DNA from: Clostridiales bacterium Firm_08
Lineage (GTDB): Bacteria > Bacillota > Clostridia > Oscillospirales > QAKW01
Direction of reading: 5' to 3'
DNA: 59,676 nt
Assembly: GCA_001604045.1 (NCBI GenBank)
Contig: LVAN01000008.1
Coordinates: 1 to 59,676, forward strand
Program-made: the position numbers and the translations under genes
The notes under the pieces: generated by a model
The model's database searches: none
What the model saw: only the letters and a program-made list of their open reading frames with translations
What the model was told of the DNA's origin: nothing
In this document: piece after piece, positions 45,057 to 53,996 of the stretch
How positions within the stretch are numbered: position 1 is the stretch's first letter
How the letters are laid out: every line of letters begins with the position of its first letter

Positions 45057-45836
45057 TCAGCCGAGTTTGAGATCCAACCGCAGTCGGTCAGCGAGCATAG
45101 AGATGAACTCGCCGTTGGTCGGCTTTCCCTTAGAGGTCTTTACGGTATATCCGAACAGTGTATTGAGGACGTCGATATCCCCTCTCGCCCACGCGACCTC
45201 GATCGCGTGACGGATCGCGCGTTCGACGCGGGAAGGCGTTGTCTCAAAGTCGTGAGCGACGGTGGGATATAACTCTTTGGTGATGGAGGATAGGATATCG
45301 GCGTTTTCCAGCGCCAGCATAATGGATCTGCGAATGTACTTGTAGCCCAGGATATGCGCCGGCACGCCGATCTGCCGCATCAGATCCGCCACGCAGTTTT
45401 CGAGATCGAAGCGGTCGTTGATCTGCGGCGCCACGCGAAACGCGGACAGCGTCCGGCTGCGCCGCCGTTCCTCCATCAGGGTGAGGATGCGGCGGTTGAG
45501 ATAGCTGAAACTGAACGGACGAACGATGAAATAGTCCACACCGTTTTCCATCAGTTTTGCCGCCAGCATATCGTTCTGACAGTAGGACATGGCGATGAAA
45601 ATGCCGTTCCACGCCTTTTCCCTGGCCTCCTCCAGAACGCTGAGCGCGTCAGAGCCCGGCAAAAAAGTGTCGCACAAAACGACATCCGGCCGATACTTCC
45701 GGATCAGCGCCGCCCCGTTCGTTCCGTCGGTAGCGGTCGCGACGACATTATATCCCAAAGTTATGAGACTTTCTTTTTCACTTCCGTCCGTATTTTCCGT
45801 GATCAGGATGATACGGATCTCGCTCTTTTCAATCAT
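45057..45836 (-). CDS. spo0A: Sporulation master regulator Spo0A, with atypical receiver
   Basis: This 259-residue response regulator controls entry into sporulation. The C-terminal DNA-binding domain (about residues 150-259) is unmistakable: GVPAHILGYKYIRRSIM, ELYPTVAHDFETTPSRVERAIRHAIEVAW (region), FGYTVKTSKGKPTNGEFI. The receiver domain (about 7-125) keeps the phosphorylation aspartate in VLCDTFLP (Asp56) and Ser84 in FIAMS. It lacks the acidic pair near residue 13 (Thr-Glu replaces Asp-Asp) and has Arg106 where the conserved lysine should be (VRPF). ATG 45836 follows TTGGGAGG. The promoter carries tandem 0A boxes. Neighbours (GT4, lipid kinase) are not the classic spoIVB. Confidence 0.96.
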   Translation of the reverse strand: MIEKSEIRIILITENTDGSEKESLITLGYNVVATATDGTNGAALIRKYRPDVVLCDTFLPGSDALSVLEEAREKAWNGIFIAMSYCQNDMLAAKLMENGVDYFIVRPFSFSYLNRRILTLMEERRRSRTLSAFRVAPQINDRFDLENCVADLMRQIGVPAHILGYKYIRRSIMLALENADILSSITKELYPTVAHDFETTPSRVERAIRHAIEVAWARGDIDVLNTLFGYTVKTSKGKPTNGEFISMLADRLRLDLKLG

Positions 45837-45949
45837 TTTTATGCCTCCCAACAAATGGTGTGAGCCCGCCGGGGACAACAAGTCGAAAAGCGGCTGTTTT
45901 TTCCGTTTTCGGGCGTATCGTCCTTACCGTGGGTCATTCATGTGACAAC

Positions 45950-45983
45950 ATTATACAGAGGCATACCGTCGAATGTTGTCGAA
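45950..45983 (-). promoter_or_regulatory. spo0A promoter with tandem 0A boxes
   Basis: On the minus strand TATAAT lies at 45955-45950. Written on the plus strand, TGTCGAA at 45977-45983 is a perfect 0A box (TGNCGAA), and CGTCGAA at 45967-45973 is a 6/7 match one helical turn away. The perfect box occupies about -34 to -40, the position of Spo0A-activated promoters. No good -35 hexamer is present, which fits activation. Confidence 0.75.
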
Positions 45984-46040
45984 ACACGCCGGGGTCTTGA
46001 AAAATATTTTTACGGACGTTCGCCGTCCGGTGAACGCGGA

Positions 46041-46940
46041 TCAGGCTTTCGGCGCTTTAAATCGGATCTGCCGCGGCAATACCGAAAATTCAAGCGACCG
46101 GCACTCCCGGATCTCCCCGTCAAGGCAGATGCGAAACGGCGTACCCCGCCGGATGGTCAGGCGATCCGTCTGACGGAACAGGGCGATCCTATCGCATTTA
46201 TCGGTACCGATCAGCGTTCCTTTTTTATACTGTCCCACCATCGAGAGAAATGCGAGCCGGGAGACCGGACGGACGATCATCACGTCCATCTTTCCGTCGT
46301 CGGTCTCCGCCATAGACGCCGCTTTAAAGCCGCCTCCGCAGTATTTCCCGTTGGCGATGAAGGTCAGAAGGCACTGCCCGTCGTACACTTCGCCGTTCGG
46401 AAACTCGACGCGCAACCGCTCCTTCGGGTAGCGTATGAGTTGGATGGCGACGCCGAGGATATAGGAAAACGGACGCAGAAACGGGGGAAGGCGCCGCAGT
46501 TTGTCCACACGCTCCACCACCGATTCGTCAAACCCGATATTGACCATATTGAGACAGGTGAAAGGCGGCAGAGACATCAGATCCACCTCGTGGATCTCGC
46601 CGTCGGTAATATGCCGCAGTGAGAGAAAATCCCGGCTGGTGCCGAAATTGCGGATAAAGTCGTTGCCCGTCCCCATCGGAACAGCGGACAGGATGACGTT
46701 GGGATACCGATAGATCGCGTCCGCGATCTGATGGATGGTGCCGTCGCCGCCGACGGCGTACAGGCAGACCTCCTCTCCCGTTTCCGCCTCGGCGGCCGCC
46801 TTGCGGCGGGCGTCATCGATAGAAGCGCAGGCATAGATCTCATACGGGAGACCTTTGCATTTTTCATCGATCCGTTCACAGAGCGCGCGTCCTGCGTTTT
46901 CTTTGACAGCGGACGCGTTGATAAGAAAGATATGCTTCAT
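46041..46940 (-). CDS. Lipid kinase (YegS/DagK/diacylglycerol kinase family)
   Basis: This 299-residue protein has the DAGK catalytic signature GGDGTIHQI (about residues 64-72), MGTGNDF (about 89-95) and the beta-rich C-terminal half typical of YegS and DgkB. The activity is ATP-dependent phosphorylation of diacylglycerol or a related lipid, which returns it to phospholipid synthesis. Its start overlaps the stop of the PHP-domain gene (ATGA). It and the GT4 and lipid operon genes form a scattered set of lipid-head-group enzymes in this window. Confidence 0.92.
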   Translation of the reverse strand: MKHIFLINASAVKENAGRALCERIDEKCKGLPYEIYACASIDDARRKAAAEAETGEEVCLYAVGGDGTIHQIADAIYRYPNVILSAVPMGTGNDFIRNFGTSRDFLSLRHITDGEIHEVDLMSLPPFTCLNMVNIGFDESVVERVDKLRRLPPFLRPFSYILGVAIQLIRYPKERLRVEFPNGEVYDGQCLLTFIANGKYCGGGFKAASMAETDDGKMDVMIVRPVSRLAFLSMVGQYKKGTLIGTDKCDRIALFRQTDRLTIRRGTPFRICLDGEIRECRSLEFSVLPRQIRFKAPKA

Positions 46941-47674
46941 AGCGCACCGCCCCGCCGGTCGAACAGCGTCTTGCCGTTGCTGAGGAAATATTCCTCATCG
47001 CTTTGCAGCAGACGGATGAAGTCCCGCTCGCTTTTCAGCGGTTTTTTTGTCAAAATGCCGCCGCCGTACAGACATTTGGCCGTATGGATATCACTGCCGG
47101 CGATCATCGGCTTGCCGGCCCGCGCGGCGTACGCGATCGCCTTTTCGTTCCACACCGGATCGCAGTCCGGTTTATCCTGATCGTGCGCGGCGTTGATCGC
47201 TTCCACGGCGTCCTCATAGTCCGGCGTCATCCGGACCTCTTTGATATAACTTCTCTCCCGGAACGGATGGGCGTGAACGACGAGGCCGCCGTCCTCATGC
47301 ACCAGACGGTACTGCTCCTCGATGGTCGTGCGGCTGATCTCCGGATGGGCGTACAGCCAGTCCCGCCCCAAACCGTAAATGAGATACTCCGTACCCTGAA
47401 AGCCGCTCTCCCATCCGAAAAAGACGTCAAGCCCTATCTGCTCTCCCCGCGCCTTCGCGCGCTCATACGACAGCATATAGGCGTCCACCCACTCCCGCCA
47501 GGGGAGCGCCGGGTCGATGGCGGTATTGCCGCCCCAGAAGTGGTCGGTGACAAAGATCCCGTCGTACCCCTCCGCCTTGCACTTGTCCGCCATTTCCTCC
47601 GGCGTACTTTTGCCGCATTTGCTGGAAACGTCGGTATGCAGGTGCGTCTCATATTTATAGAGACCGTTCTGCAT
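46937..47674 (-). CDS. PHP-domain phosphoesterase (histidinol-phosphatase-like)
   Basis: This 245-residue protein carries the four PHP motifs: ETHLHTDVS (motif I, residues 8-16), FVTDH (motif II, about 42), VVHAHPFRE (motif III, about 135-145), and GSDIHTA (motif IV, about 197). Metal-dependent phosphatase activity is expected. Histidinol phosphatase and a nucleotide or RNA phosphatase such as YciV are alternatives. No histidine genes are nearby. ATG 47674 follows a GGGGGG site. Confidence 0.9.
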   Translation of the reverse strand: MQNGLYKYETHLHTDVSSKCGKSTPEEMADKCKAEGYDGIFVTDHFWGGNTAIDPALPWREWVDAYMLSYERAKARGEQIGLDVFFGWESGFQGTEYLIYGLGRDWLYAHPEISRTTIEEQYRLVHEDGGLVVHAHPFRERSYIKEVRMTPDYEDAVEAINAAHDQDKPDCDPVWNEKAIAYAARAGKPMIAGSDIHTAKCLYGGGILTKKPLKSERDFIRLLQSDEEYFLSNGKTLFDRRGGAL

Positions 47675-47710
47675 CCTTTCAACCCCCCACAACACTTTTT
47701 CTGAATATTT

Positions 47711-47739
47711 ATTATATAATATTTGTCAGAAAAGTGCAA
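47711..47739 (-). promoter_or_regulatory. Promoter of the PHP/lipid-kinase operon
   Basis: On the minus strand TTGCAC (47739-47734) and TATAAT (47716-47711) are separated by 17 bases, 37 bases before the start. Confidence 0.8.
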
Positions 47740-47748
47740 CCCTTTTCT

Positions 47749-48261
47749 TTATCGCTTCAACATCGCGGCGCGGCGCTTGTAGTCGGGCATATACCGTTCG
47801 ATGAGACGGTAAAACGCAGCGCCGTGATCTCTGTGGCGCAGGTGACATAACTCGTGCAGTACGACGTAATCCACCGCCTCATCGGGGTAGTCCATCAGTC
47901 GAAAGGAAAAGCAGACGCCGCCGCGGGCGGAACAGGAGCCGAAGCGGGTCTTCGCGCCGGTGACGCGCACGCTCGCAGGGGTCAGCCCGGTGAGCGCGGA
48001 AAAATACTCCACCCTGCCGGGCAGGACGGCGGCGGCTTTCCGCCGCAGTTCCTGTTCCCGTTCCGGCGGCATCGGATGTCTGGCGGCGCGTTCCTTCTGC
48101 GCCGCCACGCTTTTTTCGATCCACACGGCGTGCGCGTCCACGAACGCGGCGACGCGCGCCTCCGGCATACGCCGGGGCGCGCGTACTATGAGACTGCCGT
48201 CCCGGCGCACTTCCAGCGCCAACGTACGGCGGTCGGAGCGGATGACGGTGTATCCGCTCAT
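47749..48261 (-). CDS. YgjP/SprT-like zinc metallopeptidase (M48-like, DUF45)
   Basis: This 170-residue protein contains HELCHLRHRDHG (HExxH zinc site, about residue 133), TRFGSCSARG just upstream (WGSC-type), and the N-terminal KVIR-type strand pattern of the YgjP family. The physiological role of the family is unclear. It is the third gene of the htpG operon; its start overlaps the small membrane-protein gene by four bases. Linkage to a chaperone suggests a proteostasis role, which is inference. Confidence 0.88.
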   Translation of the reverse strand: MSGYTVIRSDRRTLALEVRRDGSLIVRAPRRMPEARVAAFVDAHAVWIEKSVAAQKERAARHPMPPEREQELRRKAAAVLPGRVEYFSALTGLTPASVRVTGAKTRFGSCSARGGVCFSFRLMDYPDEAVDYVVLHELCHLRHRDHGAAFYRLIERYMPDYKRRAAMLKR

Positions 48262-48587
48262 AACAGTTTAGTCAGCGCCATCAGGACGCCGAACACGGCG
48301 AGCAGTCCCCAATAGAGGACCGGCGCCCATTTTCCGGTCTTTTTTTCCAGCGCGACGGCAAGCGGCAGCAGCCACGCCGCCGCGACCAGCCGGGTGGGAA
48401 AGTCCCACGCCGTCACCTTCATATCCGCGGCGATGCCCCAGCCGAGGGTCAGCACCGCGAGGCTCAGCGACAGACAGATCTTTACGATCCGCGGCGTTCT
48501 TTTTCCATCCGAAAATCTCTCCCACAGTCCCGCCGCGACCAGCGCGGCGAGAAACAGCGGGAAACTCCAGAACAATACGTTTTTCAT
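48258..48587 (-). CDS. Small polytopic membrane protein
   Basis: This 109-residue protein has about four hydrophobic helices (residues ~2-22, ~36-54, ~66-82, ~89-107) and no known motif. It begins one base after the htpG stop and ends overlapping the metallopeptidase gene, so it is the middle gene of a tight operon. Function unknown. Confidence 0.75.
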   Translation of the reverse strand: MKNVLFWSFPLFLAALVAAGLWERFSDGKRTPRIVKICLSLSLAVLTLGWGIAADMKVTAWDFPTRLVAAAWLLPLAVALEKKTGKWAPVLYWGLLAVFGVLMALTKLL

Positions 48588-48588
48588 A

Positions 48589-50442
48589 TCAGTCTACCAG
48601 CGCGCAGACGTCGTTGGCGTACGCGACGGGATCCTCCGGCGCGAGCCCCTCAATGAGGAGCGCCTGCGCGTACAGCACGCCGACCAGTTTTTTCGCTTTT
48701 TCGGGATCCTCTTTCATCAGTGCCGTGAGTTTTTGCGTCACGGCGTGGGAGGCGTTGATCTGCAATACCTTCTGCGCCTTGATCATATCGCCCTGCGGCG
48801 TCGCCGCGAGCGTTTTTTCCATTTCGATGCTCATACTGCCCCTGGAACGCAGACAGACGGGATGCTCCCGCAAGCGGTCGCTGACCGCGACATCCGCCAC
48901 CTTGTCCCCCAGCGTTTCCTTGCAGAATTTGATGACGTCCTCATAGGGTTTCTGATCCGTCGCGTCCTCCTCGGGATCGACGGAGGAGACGTTTTTGAAT
49001 TCCCTGCCGCCGTATTCACGCATCATCTGCACGGCGAACTCGTCCACCTCGTCGGTAAAGAACAGCACGTCTTTCCCCGTCGCCAAAACGCTTTCCGCCT
49101 GCGGCAGTTTTCCGACGCGGGCGGTGCTTTCGCCGGTGGCGTAGTAAATGTATTTATCGTCCTCTTTCAGCGCGTCGACGTACTCCTTGAGCGTGATCAT
49201 TTTCTGCTCTTTGCCGGAGTAAAAGATCACGAGATCCTGCAGGGTCTCCTTGTTGGCGCCCCAGCCGTCGTACAGGCCGTATTTGATCTGCCTTCCGAAT
49301 TCTTTGAAGAATTTTTCGTAATTTTCACGATCGTCTTTCAGCATCGCGAGAAGTTCTGCGCGGATCTTTTTCTCCAGATTTTTCGCGATGAGTTTCAGCG
49401 TGCGGTCCTGCTGCAGGATCTCGCGGGAAATGTTAAGCGAGATGTCCGCGCTGTCCACCAGTCCCTGCATAAATCCAAAATAGTCGGGCAGAAGTTCCGG
49501 ACATTTTTCCATGATCATCACGCCGTTTGAGTAGAGAGAAAGCCCTTTCTCAAAACTCTTGGAATAGTAGTCAAACGGCGCCTTTGCGGGCACGTACTGC
49601 AGAGCGATATAGGAAAAATCCCCGTCCACCCGGGTATGGATATGCCGCAAAGGCTTTTCGTATCCGTAATGGCGGTCCTTATAGAAATTCTCGTAATCCT
49701 CATCGGTCAGCTCGTTTTTGTTTTTGCGCCAGACAGGGACCATAGAGTTGAGCGTTTTGTCCTCCGTCACCGTCTCGTATTCATCCTCACTGCCCTCTTT
49801 GAGCCGTCTTTCCTCGGTCAGCATCTTGATGGGATAGCGTATGAAATCTGAATATTTCCGCACCAGCGAGCGCAGGCGGAACTCATCGAGATACTCGGAG
49901 TAATTTTCCCCCTCGGCGTCGTCTTTGAGATAGAGGGTAACGACCGTTCCGGCGTCCTCTTTTTCCGCCTCTTTGATGGTATAACCGTCCGCGCCTTCCG
50001 AGGTCCACAGCCACGCCGTACCGCCCGCGCGTTTGGTCAGCACGGTGACCTTTTTCGCCACCATAAACGCCGAGTAGAAGCCGACGCCGAACTGTCCGAT
50101 GATGTCGACGTCTTTTCCCTCCTCCATTTCTTTCTTAAAACGGAGAGACCCGCTCTCCGCGATGGTGCCGAGGTTGTTTTCGAGTTCCTCCCGGTCCATC
50201 CCGACGCCCATATCCGAAACGGCAAGGGTGCGCGCCTCCTTGTCCGGTGTCAGACGGATGACGAACTTCTCGCGGTCGAACTCGACCTCTTCGCTGCCCA
50301 GCGCGGCGTAATAACTTTTATCTATCGCGTCACTGGCGTTGGAAATAAGCTCCCGCAGAAAGATCTCTTTCTGCGAGTAAATGGAATGGATCATCATTTC
50401 CAGCAGCCGTTTGCTCTGCGCTTTGAATTGTTTCTTTGCCAT
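48589..50442 (-). CDS. htpG: Chaperone HtpG (Hsp90)
   Basis: This 617-residue ATPase chaperone shows the GHKL motifs: ELISNASDAIDK (residues 26-37), SDMGVGM (about 77), GQFGVGFYSAFMV (about 110-122). It has a middle domain with QRTL-like segments, an acidic C-terminal domain, and a typical total length. I start at ATG 50442 (MAKKQFKAQSKR); an upstream in-frame extension would run through the operator. It is the first gene of an operon with a small membrane protein and a YgjP-type metallopeptidase. Confidence 0.96.
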   Translation of the reverse strand: MAKKQFKAQSKRLLEMMIHSIYSQKEIFLRELISNASDAIDKSYYAALGSEEVEFDREKFVIRLTPDKEARTLAVSDMGVGMDREELENNLGTIAESGSLRFKKEMEEGKDVDIIGQFGVGFYSAFMVAKKVTVLTKRAGGTAWLWTSEGADGYTIKEAEKEDAGTVVTLYLKDDAEGENYSEYLDEFRLRSLVRKYSDFIRYPIKMLTEERRLKEGSEDEYETVTEDKTLNSMVPVWRKNKNELTDEDYENFYKDRHYGYEKPLRHIHTRVDGDFSYIALQYVPAKAPFDYYSKSFEKGLSLYSNGVMIMEKCPELLPDYFGFMQGLVDSADISLNISREILQQDRTLKLIAKNLEKKIRAELLAMLKDDRENYEKFFKEFGRQIKYGLYDGWGANKETLQDLVIFYSGKEQKMITLKEYVDALKEDDKYIYYATGESTARVGKLPQAESVLATGKDVLFFTDEVDEFAVQMMREYGGREFKNVSSVDPEEDATDQKPYEDVIKFCKETLGDKVADVAVSDRLREHPVCLRSRGSMSIEMEKTLAATPQGDMIKAQKVLQINASHAVTQKLTALMKEDPEKAKKLVGVLYAQALLIEGLAPEDPVAYANDVCALVD

Positions 50443-50465
50443 AGAAAAGACCTTCTTTTTTGATT

Positions 50466-50492
50466 TTAGCACTCTCCTTTTTCGAGTGCTAA
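50466..50492. promoter_or_regulatory. CIRCE operator (HrcA binding site)
   Basis: TTAGCACTC (50466-50474), nine bases, and GAGTGCTAA (50484-50492) match the CIRCE consensus exactly. It lies between the htpG promoter and start codon. Confidence 0.95.
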
Positions 50493-50496
50493 AATC

Positions 50497-50525
50497 AGTG
50501 TACACGCTTTTGCGTCATTTGTCAA
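50497..50525 (-). promoter_or_regulatory. htpG promoter
   Basis: On the minus strand TTGACA (50525-50520) and TACACT (50502-50497) have a 17-base spacer. CIRCE follows immediately. Confidence 0.85.
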
Positions 50526-50531
50526 GCCCAA

Positions 50532-50596
50532 CCGCTCCTTTTTTTGAAAAGAGGAACGTCTTTCCGGCTTCCCTTTTGTAAAGGGGAGCCGGAAAG
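50532..50596. repeat. Hairpin element, copy 2
   Basis: CTTTCCGGCT (50560-50569) pairs with AGCCGGAAAG (50587-50596) around a CCCTTTT/AAGGGG stem. It has the same TTCCC...GGGAGCCGG style as the elements at 20873 and 54167. Confidence 0.55.
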
Positions 50597-50641
50597 AAAC
50601 GCGCCCGCGGCAAAAACTTCGCGTTTTAAATGAAAAACATC

Positions 50642-50670
50642 TTGACTACTAACAAATTTTATATTATAAT
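50642..50670 (+). promoter_or_regulatory. Promoter of the beta-helix/CE2 esterase gene
   Basis: TTGACT (50642-50647), a 17-base spacer and TATAAT (50665-50670). A leader of about 106 bases follows; it contains no obvious terminator hairpin. Confidence 0.85.
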
Positions 50671-50782
50671 ATTAGGCAAAAGAGAGAGTTATTTTACCCC
50701 GCGGAAAAATCTCCCGCGGCGATCTCTTTAAAACGATGTGACGTAACAAAAATTGCAGTTACCATATAGGGAGGAAACACAG

Positions 50783-53700
50783 ATGAAAATGTATGCGAAA
50801 AGGGTACTCTGTCTGCTTTGCGCGGTGCTGATGGCGTTCGGTCTGCTGTCCGGCGTCGCACTGCCGGCGGCGGTCGCCGTCTCGCTGACGAACAATGACG
50901 TCATCGTCAATCTGTCCTGGACAGCGGGCACGGTCCCGGCGACCTACACCTATCAGGGCAAGACCTACAATCTGACGTGGGGCACCAACGCATTCAGCGT
51001 TCTGCAGACGGCGGTGGATACCGCCGCGGCAGGCGCCAACGTCATTCTCTGCCCCGGCACGTACAGCGCCGCAACCACCATTACAAAGAACCTGCAGATC
51101 CTCGGTCCCAAGGCGGGGATCGATCCCAACGTGCGCGGCGCGACGTATACCGATGACTGGACGCTGTCCCCGCAGCGCGGCAGCGGCGAGGCGATCCTGA
51201 CCGCCAACCTGCACCTCGGCGTCAACGGCCCGACGGTCTACTCCGACTGCACCGCGGTGACCGTCGACGGTATCACCGTCAGCGGCAGCGGCCAGCTCCG
51301 TTCCAACTGCGGCAACGAGGGTCACGCGGACATCACGCTGCGCAACATCATCATCAAAGATTCCACTACATCAAATGAGCCCATCTATTTACGGCCGTAT
51401 TACGGCAGCACCAACTCCTATATCCGCAACATCGTGATCGAGAACTTCCGCCTTATGGGCTCCGCGGGCGCGGGCGGCAGATCCTTCGCTATCACGGCGG
51501 ACACGCTGGATATAAGCGGCGTCTACATGGAAGCGGGTTACTCTCATTGGCTGTTTGGCGCGTTGACCACATCCTGGTCGGTCGCCTCGACCGCCGCGGT
51601 CACCTTCCGTATCCACGACTGCATGTTCCGCGACGTCAGTGACTCAACTCATCGTTCAATCTATATGGATGTGAAAAGTGATGTTAGTTACAGTTGGCAG
51701 GGTACTGGTAAGTTCAACAAAGATATCGCGGAGAAGGCGAGCGTCACGGTCCGGGCGGACAATAATGTGTTCGTCAACACGGGCGGCGAACAATACTCAG
51801 CGGCGTTCGCGCTCAATACCGACAATGTCAGTATGGAGATCGTAAATAACACCTTTATCAATGATACCGCACCCCGGGACGCATACAAGGCGGTGTGCGG
51901 ATATTCCACCGATACTTCCCGCGACTATTCCGACCAGCTCACCATCAGCGGCAACCGTTTTATCAATGCCGGCAACGCGTTTTCCTTCGATCAGGCGGGC
52001 GGCACCGTCGATCTGAGCGGCAACTACTATGAGAAGGAAAACGGCGTGGTCTCCGCGCCGGTAACATCCGGCACAGTTTCCAGCTCCTGCACCTGGTACT
52101 ACCTTGATCCCTCGCTGACGGTACGTTCGGACGGCTCCGGACCGGCGGCAGTCGTTCCCGCCGGGCGTCTCTATGATATTGAAAACGAAGTCCGTTGGTT
52201 CGGCAGAACCTATGTCGGCAACAGCGACGAGCATTATTTTAACTGGACCAACAGCGGTTTCGAATTCACCTTCTACGGCACAGGCGCCACCGCGCGGCTG
52301 CTGTCTACAAATAACTACTCCAACAACAGTCCCGAAAACCATATAGCATATCTCGTTGTCTACGTCGACGGCATACGCCAGACGCCGGACATCGAAATGG
52401 ACTTCAGTGAGGCCTATGTCGCGCTGGCTTCCGGACTTTCAAACGGCAGCCATACCATCAAGGTCGTAAAACGCACTAACGGCCGTTCCTCCACCGCGGC
52501 GCTCACCGATCTGTGGATCAATGACGGAAATACTAAGCTCATCCCGCCGCCCACACCCCTGCGCAAAATGCAGTTCATCGGCGACTCCATCACCGTCGGC
52601 TACGGTTCCATCGGCACCGACCCTGTCGAATGGTCCACCGCGACGGAGGACGGTACCGTCACCTACGCCGCGCTGACCGCGCAGTACTTCGGCGCGGACA
52701 ACCACACCATCGCCATCTCCGGCCGCGGTATCGTCCGCAATACCGGCGGCGATAACAAAAAGCTGATGCCGGTCCTCTACCAGTGTATCGACTATACGAT
52801 GTGCCCGGACTACGCCCCTGTCGACCCGAGCAAAATCTATGACAACAGCCTCTATCAGGCGGACGTCGTCGTTATCAACCTCGGCACCAATGACGCCGGC
52901 AGCAACAATTCCGACTTGACCACCTCCGAGTTCAAGGCGGGCTGTAAAGCCTTCATTCAGCAAGTCCGCGCGGCACAGCCAAACGCCATTATCATCTACG
53001 CCTACGGGTTTATGACTACCACGTATGGCACCGAGGCTTCGCAGGCCGTTGCCGAGCTTAATGCGGCGGGCGACAGCAATATCTATTACCTTCCGCTTGC
53101 TACGATCACCAGCGATGAAAAACACATCGGTCACCCGAACGGCGCGGCGCACGCCGATCGCGCCAATACCCTGATCGCCAAGGTCGCGGAGCTGACCGGA
53201 TGGACGGAAGGCGCGCCCGACGTATCACTCCCGAAAGGATCTTTCTATGTGCTGGGATACAGCGGCGTTGCGGATGGTGAAGATCACACCGTGACCGTCT
53301 GCGGCACGCAGGAAGGCGATACCATCACCTATTCCACCAACGGCGTCGATTACAGCGCCGTAAAGCCGTCCTTCGATGAAGTCGGAGAACACATTGTTTA
53401 CGTCAAGCTGGAACGCGACAACTACGCCGCTTCCGTCGCCACCGCCAAGGTATGCCTCTCCAATGAGCAGCCGGAGCCGCTGTTCACGCTGACGCCATCC
53501 ACCTTCCAACTCAGTAACTATGGGGTGGACAAAAAGAGCTTCACCTGGAAGTTCTCGCTTGCCGCGACGGAAGCGCTTCACGAAAAGTGGGCGGACGGCG
53601 ATATCCATGTCTACAGTCTCGGCATACTGTATTCCACCAACACCGACGATCTGACCAACTATGTCTATAACGAAAGACACGGGCTCGACAATGAAGCGTA

Positions 53701-53959
53701 TTCCTCCACTGTCAAAGACACTATCTATAGAATTGATAAAAGCGGCGTCGGCCTCAGTCGGCTGAGAAGCACGTTCAGTATGCGCTTTACCAATGTTAAG
53801 ATCAATAAGGTCCGCGCGGCCGTCGCCTACATTCGTTACTTTGTAGGTGATGATCTCTGCACAGAGTACAGCGACCTCGCCGCCGCGACCAGCATTATGG
53901 ACGGCTACATCAACGGCGTTCGTCCCATCAGCGAGGAGATCGATCCGCTGGACGACTGA
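50783..53959 (+). CDS. Secreted beta-helix protein with CE2-type GDSL/SGNH esterase
   Basis: This 1058-residue exported protein has a signal peptide (residues 1-30). Residues ~35-430 form a right-handed parallel beta-helix with a start typical of such domains (FSVLQTAVDTAAAGANVILC). Residues ~455-585 resemble the CE2 jelly-roll domain. Residues ~590-800 form an SGNH hydrolase: FIGDSITVGYG (serine), VINLGTNDAG (asparagine), and HPNGAAH (catalytic histidine). CE2 enzymes remove acetyl groups from xylan or other sugars. A repeat-like Ig domain (YSTNGVDYSAV) and an unassigned C-terminal domain follow (about 830-1058), with no SLH anchor. ATG 50783 follows AGGGAGG. Confidence 0.85.
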   Translation: MKMYAKRVLCLLCAVLMAFGLLSGVALPAAVAVSLTNNDVIVNLSWTAGTVPATYTYQGKTYNLTWGTNAFSVLQTAVDTAAAGANVILCPGTYSAATTITKNLQILGPKAGIDPNVRGATYTDDWTLSPQRGSGEAILTANLHLGVNGPTVYSDCTAVTVDGITVSGSGQLRSNCGNEGHADITLRNIIIKDSTTSNEPIYLRPYYGSTNSYIRNIVIENFRLMGSAGAGGRSFAITADTLDISGVYMEAGYSHWLFGALTTSWSVASTAAVTFRIHDCMFRDVSDSTHRSIYMDVKSDVSYSWQGTGKFNKDIAEKASVTVRADNNVFVNTGGEQYSAAFALNTDNVSMEIVNNTFINDTAPRDAYKAVCGYSTDTSRDYSDQLTISGNRFINAGNAFSFDQAGGTVDLSGNYYEKENGVVSAPVTSGTVSSSCTWYYLDPSLTVRSDGSGPAAVVPAGRLYDIENEVRWFGRTYVGNSDEHYFNWTNSGFEFTFYGTGATARLLSTNNYSNNSPENHIAYLVVYVDGIRQTPDIEMDFSEAYVALASGLSNGSHTIKVVKRTNGRSSTAALTDLWINDGNTKLIPPPTPLRKMQFIGDSITVGYGSIGTDPVEWSTATEDGTVTYAALTAQYFGADNHTIAISGRGIVRNTGGDNKKLMPVLYQCIDYTMCPDYAPVDPSKIYDNSLYQADVVVINLGTNDAGSNNSDLTTSEFKAGCKAFIQQVRAAQPNAIIIYAYGFMTTTYGTEASQAVAELNAAGDSNIYYLPLATITSDEKHIGHPNGAAHADRANTLIAKVAELTGWTEGAPDVSLPKGSFYVLGYSGVADGEDHTVTVCGTQEGDTITYSTNGVDYSAVKPSFDEVGEHIVYVKLERDNYAASVATAKVCLSNEQPEPLFTLTPSTFQLSNYGVDKKSFTWKFSLAATEALHEKWADGDIHVYSLGILYSTNTDDLTNYVYNERHGLDNEAYSSTVKDTIYRIDKSGVGLSRLRSTFSMRFTNVKINKVRAAVAYIRYFVGDDLCTEYSDLAAATSIMDGYINGVRPISEEIDPLDD

Positions 53960-53996
53960 TACGCCGCGCGGCGTCACCGGAAACAACAGTATAAAA

